From contig CATOTF010000002.1 in NCBI GenBank assembly GCA_951813045.1, positions 1,364,001 to 1,428,000 of the forward strand: a stretch of DNA of 64,000 bases. Reading direction: 5' to 3'. Shown piece by piece: positions 17,465 through 26,088 of the stretch. The translations under genes were made by a program, and so were the position numbers. The notes below the pieces were generated by a model that had not been told where the DNA came from, did not search any database, and saw nothing but the letters and a program-made list of their open reading frames with translations. Position 1 is the first letter of the stretch; every line of letters starts with the position of its first letter. The stretch comes from an uncultured Rhizobiaceae bacterium (GTDB lineage: Bacteria > Pseudomonadota > Alphaproteobacteria > Rhizobiales > Rhizobiaceae).

Positions 17465-18890
17465 TCAAACGGAGCAGGTTTTGTGTGTATCAGTCCATGC
17501 CAGGATCAAGTACAAAAGATCACATAGCCAGCGTGCTAACAGTCGGAAGTTGTGGCCGATTGCGGCGAACATTGCGTTTAAACAATCGCCCTTTGGACCA
17601 CGATAATAGCACCGTTCCATACGATGATCCTGTTTGGCATGGCCGATGATGGGCTCGATGGCCTGTCGTCGTTTTAACTCCCGGGCAATTTGCGGTGTAA
17701 CATCCCGTTTGGCCCCCGATAGAAAGACCTCAACATCATCCACCTTGATGCCGTGTCCCTTATACCCTTTGTCGGCCACGGCGCGCTTAACCTTGGAGTT
17801 GGTCAACCGCTCCACCTGTTCAATCTGCCCCTTGAGTGTGTGCCCATCATAGGGTGCCCCTTCCAGCGATTGCCACCCAATGATGAACTGCCCCGCAGCA
17901 GAGCGTTTGGTGGGAGTGGCCAGCGAGACCTTGTTGCCAAACTCATAGCGCTTGTGAGCCTTGCCTTTTGAGAATACCTGGACATGGGGTTCGTGCAGAG
18001 AATAGATTTTTGGTTTGTGCCGACTATCTTTCACCTGCGCGGCGATCTGATCGCACTGCTCGTGTAGCGTTGCAAAAGCAAGTTGCAAGGCAGCGTTGTG
18101 AGCCAGTTTACGAGCCACATCCCGCTTCAACCGCCCCATCTTGGTAGAGAGATTGCGGATGTGCCGTTTTGCGGCCCTGAACCTGCGGCCCTGAACCTGC
18201 GGCCTTGAACCTGCGGCCATGAAAAGCCCGCATGGCCAAAACCAGATCGCGCTTGCCAACACGCACATAGGATTGGCGCAACTTGATGGCATGTATTTTG
18301 GCAAACCGGTTCAGCGCAATGATACACTTGTACAGCAGCTTGCCATCGGTGGGATAAGTGATGGCTTTGGGTTGAACTGTCGTATCGACAACGATGCGGG
18401 TCAGATGACGCTTTTGCATGGCCCCTGACGTCACCGCCACATTCAGGCTTTCGGCCAGCACAGCTTCCAATTCCTCGCACCCCATTCGTTTACGGAACTT
18501 GGTCATGGTGGGGCGGTCGACCGGGAGTTTGTGCTGGAAGAATTGTTCGCCTGTGAAGACTTGAAAATACGGGTTCTCCAACCATGCCTCCAGCACGGCT
18601 TCATCAGAAAGCCCACGCATGTGTTTGAGAATGTGCAGTCCCAGCATCAATCGAGTATTGGCACCGGGACGGCCTTTATTGGCGTAACGGGTGCCGATGC
18701 GCTCTTCCAGTAAGGACCAGTTGATCGCCGAGCCCAGACGGATCAATTCGTGTTTCTCATCGATCATATCGGCGAGTTCGCGCTTGAACAGATCACGTTC
18801 ACTACAGACACGGGCTTTGGGCTTCACGACACCCTCCTTGAAGAACAAATCGGCTGGGGTGAAGGAATCATAACTATGCGCGAGCCGCAA
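17465..18890 (-). pseudogene. IS5-family transposase, frame broken by a 14-bp repeat expansion
   Basis: The N-terminal part (18890 down to about 18175) reads like an IS5 transposase: GRPGANTRLMLGLHILKH, NPYFQVFTGEQFFQHKLP, RFRKRMG-type FRKRMGCEELEAVL and the DDE region VVDTTVQPKAITYPTDGKLL. The C-terminal part lies in another frame and continues with KRHIRNLSTKMGRL, KIYSLHEPHVQ, VADKGYKGHG and a final MERCYYRGPKGD. The junction is a triplicated 14-bp unit. With one unit the two parts join in frame as AFHGRRF-AAKRHIRNL. So the gene is inactive at present but potentially revertible. The N-terminal start (TTG at 18890) is uncertain, and the element ends were not located. Confidence 0.85.
18177..18218 (-). 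repeat. Three tandem copies of a 14-bp unit inside the IS5 transposase gene
   Basis: On the plus strand the unit CTGAACCTGCGGCC occurs at 18177-18190 and 18191-18204, and as TTGAACCTGCGGCC at 18205-18218; it is preceded by another GCGGCC. Two extra copies add 28 bp, shifting the reading frame by one. One copy (or four) would leave the transposase frame open. Confidence 0.95.
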
Positions 18891-19435
18891 TATCGTCGAT
18901 CAAAACGAAGGGAAAAGTACCAGAAAAACCGCCAATGAGCACCAGAACATGGCAATTATGAATACTGGTAAGAGATAAAAAATAACGCAAAATCAAAGCA
19001 GTAAGAACTTGGCACGAACGACTAAGTACGGCCATCCGTGTTTCAGGCCTGCGACAACAAGAGGAGATATTTTCAATCATGTTCTGATGGAGCATCGAAG
19101 CACGGCCTTGGACGATAGACCAAGTCCAATCACAAGGTCCGGGTTATGTGCCATGATGAACATAGAATTGGGCAATACCCACCCAATGTCGCTTCAATCA
19201 TCGGTCGGTACGGTTCAAATTTCTTCTTTTTGTTGCCTCTGACGTCTTGCAATCATTGAATCTAAGTTATCATCGAATTGAGGGGAAGATTGCCAGTGTG
19301 AACGGGACCAGGAAATTGCAAAACTCAAAACGCTTGAGGCTTTCGTGATGACACCCGAGCAAACGTTCATTGATGCCATTCATTCCAGCGGCACCAATGA
19401 GACTGTAGTAGAAACGTTTTGACTTTCGATTTAGA
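18891..19435 (-). other. Intergenic region, no supported gene
   Basis: Lies between the IS5-type transposase remnant and the porin gene. It must contain one end of the IS element, but terminal repeats were not convincing. On the plus strand about 19280-19426 a 46-codon open frame (containing LEAFVMTPEQTFIDAIHSSG) ends in TGA. It has no start with a ribosome-binding site and may be debris of an older gene. Confidence 0.35.
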
Positions 19436-20521
19436 TCAGAATTTTATGCGTGCGCCGAACAGAACCGCGTCAATATCCTGAAAGCTGTTTCCGGGTGCTG
19501 TTAGTTCGTAATGGCGGTATCCGGCATAAAGTTCAGCATTGAAACGGTCGATATTTTGTACCGCATAGATGCCGACAGATTCTGCGCTGCTACCGGCGAT
19601 TCCAATATCGCTTCCATCATAATAGTCAATCGAAATTGCGCTGAGACCATAGGGAAGAAGGTCTTTCGTTTGATAACCCAGTTTGAAGTAAAAGAAATCC
19701 GGATCAGGGCCGCCCGCGTCGAGATCGTCGCGACCTGCCGCAAACGTTGCGCTTATTCCGGTTGGCTCGTGCAGGGCAGAGACAGAACCATGAATTCTGT
19801 CGCGCGTATTACTGCCGCTATAGGCGATGCCGGATTCAATTTTGAAGTCGCCATATGCAAGTTTATGGCGCAGGGCAAGGTCTTCTTCATTGTTTTGTCC
19901 GGCTGATCCCGAAAGGACAAGTCCTTTGAACGATGGCGTATCGTAGCGGACACGTTCGATCCTACTGTTACCATCAAGATTAGAAAAGACGCTGCCGATA
20001 GTCGTTGCCGTTAACGCACCCAATCCATTGCGGAACAGGATACCACCGGCCAAATCCGAGACACTGGAATATCCGATGACAGTTGTACCGGAGAGATCAA
20101 TTTCGGACACTCCGTTCGATGCGCTGTCGCCCTGTCCAACCCAGATCTTTCCAAGTTTACTTTCGGCGAAAAGCTCAAACTTGCGTTCGTTCGAAAGCGA
20201 CCGTCTTTCATCAGAATTTAACTGGTTGATTGATGCGGTTGAACTGATTTCGAATTCGAACTCAATTTGACCACCAATAAGGACCGGACCAAAATCATAT
20301 GAGGCCATAGCCCGTAATCGGGTTGACGTATTATCATTGTCTACGAAGAATGAGTCTGTATTGACGCCATCGTCGGTGACCAAAATACCGCGGTTTACCT
20401 GTCCACCAGCGGTAACTTTAAAGCCTTCTCTCTCGAAATTAATGATCTGGGCTTGTGCCGTTACAGCAGACAGTGAGCCGATCGCCAGAGCGAACACTGT
20501 TGGCAAAATACGAGTACGCAT
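19436..20521 (-). CDS. Outer-membrane porin
   Basis: General porin of the Gram-negative trimeric type, 361 aa. A signal peptide spans residues 1-24 (ending AQAQ). Alternating hydrophobic patterns typical of beta strands run throughout (for example FKVTAGGQVNRGILV), there is an acidic region FVDNDNTSTRLR like the eyelet-associated segment of alphaproteobacterial porins, and the protein ends in phenylalanine (FGARIKF), the outer-membrane insertion signal. It is a single gene. The upstream 200 bp are AT-rich and probably hold its promoter. Confidence 0.88.
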   Translation of the reverse strand: MRTRILPTVFALAIGSLSAVTAQAQIINFEREGFKVTAGGQVNRGILVTDDGVNTDSFFVDNDNTSTRLRAMASYDFGPVLIGGQIEFEFEISSTASINQLNSDERRSLSNERKFELFAESKLGKIWVGQGDSASNGVSEIDLSGTTVIGYSSVSDLAGGILFRNGLGALTATTIGSVFSNLDGNSRIERVRYDTPSFKGLVLSGSAGQNNEEDLALRHKLAYGDFKIESGIAYSGSNTRDRIHGSVSALHEPTGISATFAAGRDDLDAGGPDPDFFYFKLGYQTKDLLPYGLSAISIDYYDGSDIGIAGSSAESVGIYAVQNIDRFNAELYAGYRHYELTAPGNSFQDIDAVLFGARIKF

Positions 20522-20732
20522 TTTAATGATCCTTATTTATCCGGAGCATCCGGGAGTCGCAGACTAAGGGGTTTCAATAGGGCATATACTGTAGAATGTT
20601 TTGACGCATCGTCCGTAAAAATTGATTATCCTCCGCAATTAGCGAGATGGCGAATAAACAATACAACCTAAAACCCATCTTAGTATTTGATATTATTGGT
20701 CGTTCTTAGGTTTAATACTATCGTATTAGAAC

Positions 20733-21581
20733 TTAAATAGCATTGGCAGAAATTGACTTTGCAATCGCGTCGAAAGCCATCAATTGTTCGATCAATGCAG
20801 GCATTTGATCAAGTGGCACCATATTGGGGCCGTCGGATGATGTCGTGTTGTCCGGGTCTTCGTGTGTTTCAAGGAATACTCCTGCGACGCCGACGGCAAC
20901 AGCAGCGCGGGCGAGGACGGCGACGAACTCTCTTTGGCCGCCTGTTGTGGCGCCCAGGCCACCAGGTTGCTGAACCGAATGGGTAGCATCAAAGACTACC
21001 GGAGCGCCCATCGCGGCCATTGTGGGAATGCCGCGAAAATCATTGACCAGTGTGTTATATCCAAAGCTCGTGCCGCGGTCTGTCATCAGGATATTCGGAT
21101 TGCCGCTATCCGTCAGTTTCTTGAGCACATTCTTCATATCCCAAGGCGCTAGAAACTGACCCTTTTTAACGTTGATCACCCTGCCCGTTTTGGCGGCGGC
21201 GACAAGCAAATCGGTCTGGCGACACAAGAATGCCGGGATTTGCAAAACATCAACATGTTCAGCAACAAGGGCGCAGTGTTCCGCTGTATGAACATCGGTC
21301 AGGACTGAAATATCGAATTCTTTGCGCAGGTCACTGAAAATCTCCAGCGAAGCGTCAAGCCCAATGCCACGGCTGGAAGTAATACTGCTCCGGTTGGCCT
21401 TATCATATGAAGATTTATAGACGAAACCGATGCCAGCGTTGGCGCAAATCTCTTTGATTTGGCCCGCCATATCAAACGCATGTTGGCGGCTTTCCAATTG
21501 GCACGGACCAGTGATCAGGGAAAAGGGTTTGGTTTGATCGAAAGTGACCGAACCAACATTTACTGTTGAATTAGCCTGCAT
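20733..21581 (-). CDS. kdsA: 3-deoxy-8-phosphooctulonate synthase (Kdo-8-P synthase)
   Basis: Condenses phosphoenolpyruvate with arabinose 5-phosphate to Kdo-8-phosphate, the first committed step to the Kdo of lipopolysaccharide. The 282-aa protein has SLITGPCQLESR at the N terminus, YKSSYDKANRSS, TDVHTAEH, IPAFLCRQTDLL, INVKKGQFLAPWDM and FDATHSVQQPGG. C27 in GPCQLES is the position that binds the metal in the metal-dependent class of these enzymes (E. coli has Asn there). The ATG overlaps the stop of the preceding VOC gene by one base (TAATG), so it is translationally coupled. Confidence 0.95.
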   Translation of the reverse strand: MQANSTVNVGSVTFDQTKPFSLITGPCQLESRQHAFDMAGQIKEICANAGIGFVYKSSYDKANRSSITSSRGIGLDASLEIFSDLRKEFDISVLTDVHTAEHCALVAEHVDVLQIPAFLCRQTDLLVAAAKTGRVINVKKGQFLAPWDMKNVLKKLTDSGNPNILMTDRGTSFGYNTLVNDFRGIPTMAAMGAPVVFDATHSVQQPGGLGATTGGQREFVAVLARAAVAVGVAGVFLETHEDPDNTTSSDGPNMVPLDQMPALIEQLMAFDAIAKSISANAI

Positions 21582-22474
21582 TATGCGACTTCCTCGAAAA
21601 TAATATGGGTGCCCTGCCCGGGTGCAGGTTCAATCAATATCCGTTTTCCTCGGCTGACATAGTCGACATCATTCTTATTAAGTTGAGAAGTGAGAGCCGA
21701 CATGTCGTTCGTAGTCAGGACGAAACCTTCATACAACATGCCCCGTTCCGGGCGTCGCGTATGGATGCCGTGAAACGCTTGAATACCATCAGCACTTAAG
21801 ATGGAGACTTTTGTGTTTTGCGTTTCAAATGACATACCAAAGGAATCCACATCCATCTCACGCTGGTTCAGATAAGATTGGAAGAAGTACTGGAAATCCG
21901 TGGGATTATTTTCCGACAGAATGATTTCCTTGAGACCGATAACGCCATTGGCATGTTTTTGGAGGGCTGAGCGATCAACCTTTGGCGCATTTAGAACCTG
22001 GCATGAGAAAAACCCGCTGTCCGGGCTGCGCGCATCTGCGGCGAATGCAAGATGGAAAGACACTTCGCCCTTGTCACCATCCGGTGTTTCAAAACCACGC
22101 GAAAAACGCACTGGTTTTCCACCGGACATGCCTTGCGATTTATAGAGTTTCTTATCGGCCTTCGCATCGTCGCTTTTCAACACCATGTGCGAAAAACCCT
22201 CAATGCCACGCCTGAACCTATAGGTCTGATCATTGGCAACGAACGTATTGCCCTTAACCGCCTGTTCCTCGCACGTTTCACGATGGGCAATGCCTAGCGG
22301 TTCGAGAAATGTTCCGTCCTTGAAAAATACACAGCAGTTTTCCGTGCCAAATGGATGCAGGCCGTTAGGTGCAACGGTAAAACCCAAGGCTTCGTATCGC
22401 GCACGAGAGACATTGATGTCTGCAACCGGGAGAACCAGATGATCAACGGTGCGTGGTAGGTTTTGATTGGTCAT
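21581..22474 (-). CDS. VOC-superfamily protein (glyoxalase-like)
   Basis: Vicinal oxygen chelate fold protein, 297 aa. The N-terminal module begins VDHLVLPVADINVSRARYEALG (family start, shown partly), with FFKDGTFLEP providing a candidate metal-ligand glutamate. A second module starts around residue 170 (GLKEIILSENNPTDFQYFF) and ends THIIFEEVA. The enzymatic reaction is unknown. It sits between an aminotransferase gene and kdsA, overlapping kdsA by one base. Confidence 0.8.
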   Translation of the reverse strand: MTNQNLPRTVDHLVLPVADINVSRARYEALGFTVAPNGLHPFGTENCCVFFKDGTFLEPLGIAHRETCEEQAVKGNTFVANDQTYRFRRGIEGFSHMVLKSDDAKADKKLYKSQGMSGGKPVRFSRGFETPDGDKGEVSFHLAFAADARSPDSGFFSCQVLNAPKVDRSALQKHANGVIGLKEIILSENNPTDFQYFFQSYLNQREMDVDSFGMSFETQNTKVSILSADGIQAFHGIHTRRPERGMLYEGFVLTTNDMSALTSQLNKNDVDYVSRGKRILIEPAPGQGTHIIFEEVA

Positions 22475-22525
22475 AATGCGTTCCTGCCCGATGCAAAGAT
22501 CGGGTTCAAGCTCCTAATTCAATTC

Positions 22526-23629
22526 TTAACCGGACTGCGCAGCACTTAGCGCTTTGGGTAATATCTCTGCCAGCAATTCTAAATCTTCATCGGTCGCCGA
22601 CGAAATTCGAATGCAGCGGTTTTGCGGTTCAACAAATGGCATACGGACAAAGATGCCCTGCGCCACGAGTTCTGCAACAACCCGTTTCGCAAAGTCGCTA
22701 TCACGCAGACAATCAATCGTGACGAAATTCGTATGCGTTTCAAGCGGATCAAGGCCATTCTCAAGGGCAATTTCTGCAATACGTGCATTGGACGTACGAA
22801 CCGATTCAACAACGTGCCGAAGCCATTCCTGATCAGCCAAAGCAGCCAAGGCTCCTGCCTGCGCAAGCCTGTTCACGCCGAAATGATTGCGAACCTTGTT
22901 GAATGCATCAATCAGGTCAACGTGACCGATACCATAAGCCACACGAGCCCCCGCCATGCCATAGGCTTTGGAAAACGTGCGGAAACGGATGACACGCTCA
23001 TTGCTCACATCCAACGGTAGCAGTTCTTCTTGGGGTGCGAATTCGCAATAGGCTTCATCGAGGCACAATAGGCTACCATGGGGGACATTGTTGATCAGAT
23101 TAGAGATAACATCCTTGCCATGAAAACTCCCCATTGGATTATCCGGGTTGGCGAAATAGGCCAGCGGTGAATTGTGTTCGTGAACTGCGGCGATGATAGC
23201 GTCGGGGTCTTCGCAATCATCGCGGTAGGGAACGGTAACCAGCTTCCCGCCGAATCCGGATACATGGAAATTGAACGTAGGATACGCGCCCAGCGATGTC
23301 ACAATCGGAGTATCCTGCGCCACGAGCATGCGCACCAACAGGCCCAGCAGCCCGTCTATCCCCTCTCCGACCACGATGTTCTCGGCAGCAACGCCATGAT
23401 GTTTAGCAAGGACATGCTTGAGGTCGTAATTTTCCGGATCAGCATATTGCCACACATCAAGTGCGGCAGATGCCATCGCGGCAGCAGCCCGAGGTGAAGG
23501 TCCAAACACACATTCATTCGCGCCCAAACGCGCTTTAAAGTCGGCCTTACGCGCGCGTTCCTGGGTTTCAGGTCCAACGAATGGAACGGTTGACGGAAGG
23601 CTTTCAACAAGCGGCGTATAGCGGGGCAT
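22526..23629 (-). CDS. PLP-dependent aminotransferase (HisC-like, class I/II)
   Basis: Fold-type I aminotransferase of 367 aa, resembling histidinol-phosphate aminotransferases. It shows ARLGANECVFGPSP near the N terminus, NPDNPMGSFHG at the substrate/PLP site, CLDEAYCEF with the PLP-pyridine aspartate, and FSKAYGMAGARVAYG with the PLP-binding lysine. The context (VOC gene, MFS gene, kdsA) is not a histidine operon, so it may act on another amino acid and I give no symbol. An MFS gene is divergent about 130 bp away. Confidence 0.87.
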   Translation of the reverse strand: MPRYTPLVESLPSTVPFVGPETQERARKADFKARLGANECVFGPSPRAAAAMASAALDVWQYADPENYDLKHVLAKHHGVAAENIVVGEGIDGLLGLLVRMLVAQDTPIVTSLGAYPTFNFHVSGFGGKLVTVPYRDDCEDPDAIIAAVHEHNSPLAYFANPDNPMGSFHGKDVISNLINNVPHGSLLCLDEAYCEFAPQEELLPLDVSNERVIRFRTFSKAYGMAGARVAYGIGHVDLIDAFNKVRNHFGVNRLAQAGALAALADQEWLRHVVESVRTSNARIAEIALENGLDPLETHTNFVTIDCLRDSDFAKRVVAELVAQGIFVRMPFVEPQNRCIRISSATDEDLELLAEILPKALSAAQSG

Positions 23630-23760
23630 GGGATGTTTATCTCGATACAGGGGCGCAGGAAACTTTGTGTGGGATTCCCTTGTTCATGGCAAGGGGCGTA
23701 TAGGATTAGGTTGTCCAACTTTCGATTGTCTCTGGCACCAATCGAGCCTAATGCTTGAGC

Positions 23761-25002
23761 ATGCCAGAAAAGCAAAATCCAATCCCCGCCACCGCAGCAA
23801 CAGAATCGCTCAGCGAACCAGTTATTCCAACAGGAATCGGATGGAAATCTCCTGCCGTACTGTTGATGTTGATGGCAGCCGCAATGCAACTGTCATTCGC
23901 ATCTTGGTCAGCGCTTCAATATAATTTTGCCTACGAAATTCTTGGATTTACGGGGAAAGAGATCGGAATTCAGCAAAGTATTCGCGAAATTCCAGGATTT
24001 TTGTCGTTTGCGGCGGTGTTTTTCCTGTTTGCAATGCGTGAACAGACATTCGGCATGGTGTCGCTCGTTTTGCTTGGCCTCGGGACAGCCGCAACTGGAT
24101 ATCTCCCCAGCACATTGGGGTTTTATATTACGACCTTCATAGGGTCGGTGGGCTTTCATTATTACGAAACCATGCACCAGTCCCTGACGTTGCAATGGTT
24201 ACCCAAAAAGACTGCCGCTGCCATCATGGGTAAAATTCTCTCAGTGGCCAGCCTGGCACAACTGGCGGCGTATGCGTTGATATTTTTGGCTGGAACAATG
24301 TTCAGCCTTAGCTTCACGACCATGTTCGTGATCGCTGGCGGCGTCACCTTGGTGTTTGTCGCTTTTATGGTGAGCGCGTTTCCAACCTTTCCCGAAGGTG
24401 AACCGCAATCCAAAAAGATTATCCTGCGAAAGCGTTATTGGCTCTATTACGCGATTACATTCCTGGCGGGTGCGCGACGTCAAATATTCCTGGTTTTTGC
24501 CAGTTGGATGATGGTGGAGCGCTTTGGTTATTCGTTCCACGACATTGCGGCCCTGTTCTTTGTGAACTCAGCAATCATGATGGTGATGGCGCCCTTTGTC
24601 GGCAAGTTGATCCAGTCGATCGGCGATCGAAATTCAATGGTCATTCAATATGTCGGGTTGGCATTCGTGTTTACAGCCTACGCATTTGTGACCAGCCCGG
24701 CCATTGCGATTATACTATATGTCCTTGATCACGCATTCTTTGCGCTGGAAATAGCCAAGAAGACATATTTCCAGAAAATCGCGACTCCTTCTGACATTGC
24801 TGGAACCACAGGTGTTGCATTTACCATAAACCATATTGCTGCCGTGTTTATACCGGTAGTATTCGGCTTATTGTGGTTGGTCAGTCCCGCTGCTGTATTC
24901 CTGTCCGGTACAGCAATGGCGATTTGCTCGCTCGGGCTGGCTTTTCTCGTCCCCAAATTGCCAGCCCTTGGGCACGAGGTGGCTTGGTATAAGTCACATT
25001 AA
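23761..25002 (+). CDS. MFS transporter
   Basis: Major facilitator superfamily permease of 413 aa with about 12 hydrophobic segments, beginning after a roughly 30-residue hydrophilic N terminus. Conserved-looking loops include FGMVSLVLLGLGTAATGYLP and ARRQIFLVFASWMMVERFG. The substrate is not known. I start at the ATG at 23761; a TTG two codons earlier is less likely. Its promoter region is shared with the divergent aminotransferase gene, which suggests linked regulation. Confidence 0.83.
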   Translation: MPEKQNPIPATAATESLSEPVIPTGIGWKSPAVLLMLMAAAMQLSFASWSALQYNFAYEILGFTGKEIGIQQSIREIPGFLSFAAVFFLFAMREQTFGMVSLVLLGLGTAATGYLPSTLGFYITTFIGSVGFHYYETMHQSLTLQWLPKKTAAAIMGKILSVASLAQLAAYALIFLAGTMFSLSFTTMFVIAGGVTLVFVAFMVSAFPTFPEGEPQSKKIILRKRYWLYYAITFLAGARRQIFLVFASWMMVERFGYSFHDIAALFFVNSAIMMVMAPFVGKLIQSIGDRNSMVIQYVGLAFVFTAYAFVTSPAIAIILYVLDHAFFALEIAKKTYFQKIATPSDIAGTTGVAFTINHIAAVFIPVVFGLLWLVSPAAVFLSGTAMAICSLGLAFLVPKLPALGHEVAWYKSH

Positions 25003-25088
25003 AGCGAGATTATGCATTTTAATCGCGTGGCGCTGGTTATTGGCACAATTACAGACTAGATTTAATCGACCTGTTTTGGAAAAGCGAC

Positions 25089-25700
25089 ATGCTCGGTCTC
25101 AAGAAACGATCCAATATTGCGCCAATATTGGCTGCTTTAGCAGTACTGTCTGGCTGTGTGTCTGCACAAAAAAGCAATGTTTCTGTCGATTTTTACAGTA
25201 TTTCCGGGAATTCAACCGCAGCGCTTGATCGAGAGATAAAGCGTAAAGGGCCGCGCATAAGTGGTGGACGGCATGCGGTGGCCATCGCTCGAATAAAGAT
25301 TCTCCCGAGCGTGGAATATGAGCAAATTGGCGACAAATGTAAGGTGAATTCTGCCCGAGTGTCTGTTGACGCGAAAGTCACTCTGCCGAAGTGGACAGGA
25401 AGACGTCGGGCGACAAAACAACTCGGTGAGACATGGGATAACATTGACCGTTATACCCGTCTGCATGAGGCGATGCACGTTGCAATTGCATTCAGATTTG
25501 CCCGGGATATGGAAGCGAAACTAGCGGCCCTTAAGGAATACACCAATTGCCGAGCCATCAAGCAGGCAACAAGAAAAATCATCGAGGATCAACTCCAAGA
25601 GCATGACACTACGCAAAAACAATTTGATGCCGATGAACAACGGCGCTTCTCACTGATCGCCGATAAAAGACGAAATTTAGGTGAAGTCAAAGTAAATTAA
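25089..25700 (+). CDS. DUF922 putative zinc-dependent protease, lipoprotein
   Basis: Protein of 203 aa with a lipoprotein signal (LAVLSGC, acylation at C23). A DUF922 domain with the zinc motif H126-E127-x-x-H130 (RLHEAMHVAIA) implies a metallopeptidase of the gluzincin type. A charged C-terminal helix follows. No substrate is known. It lies 86 bp after the MFS gene on the same strand but has its own ATG and may be independent. Confidence 0.82.
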   Translation: MLGLKKRSNIAPILAALAVLSGCVSAQKSNVSVDFYSISGNSTAALDREIKRKGPRISGGRHAVAIARIKILPSVEYEQIGDKCKVNSARVSVDAKVTLPKWTGRRRATKQLGETWDNIDRYTRLHEAMHVAIAFRFARDMEAKLAALKEYTNCRAIKQATRKIIEDQLQEHDTTQKQFDADEQRRFSLIADKRRNLGEVKVN

Positions 25701-26088
25701 CCGAACTGTATTTTTGGTCATGCGCAGTCATTTCCCGATCGCCTAGTTTGAAGCCTATTTTGGCGTGATTGATCTACAACACCACGATTAATCTGTGACA
25801 ATCTCATTCTACGCTGGTTGTAATAAAACGGTTGATGCGCCTCCTTGTTTGCAGCCGGTTAATAAATTGGGGAATTCCATCTTGAAGAATGTTTTACCAT
25901 TAGTCGGTTTGGCCGGCTGGTGTTCTGTATATACCTGGGGTCTGATCCGGCTGAGTGCAGAATGATACCCTAAGGTCTGTTCGGGGACAAAGCGACTTGG
26001 CGTACCAAGCTCGAATGTTCACTGTGCGACAGGGCTGGCACTTGCAGAGTATGACATTGGGAGACATTGGCACTGCGCCATTGATCGA
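25701..26088 (+). other. Intergenic region, no supported gene
   Basis: Lies between the DUF922 gene and the end of the convergent cyclase-type gene. I see only a 28-codon hydrophobic frame starting with TTG near 25881 (KNVLPLVGLAGW), too short to call. No terminator hairpin with a T-run was found. Confidence 0.35.

Noticed and set aside
18177-18218. Short direct repeats as a CRISPR array
   Set aside because: The units are 14 bp and directly adjacent, without spacers, and lie in a transposase gene.
17395-18960. Terminal inverted repeats of the IS5-type element
   Set aside because: T-rich segments on both sides align only loosely (TTTTxTGGxxxCTTTT), not enough to set the element boundaries.
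19283-19426. A 46-codon plus-strand frame containing TPEQTFIDAIHSSG
   Set aside because: Too short, no ribosome-binding site with start, and no family recognised; mentioned only as possible debris.
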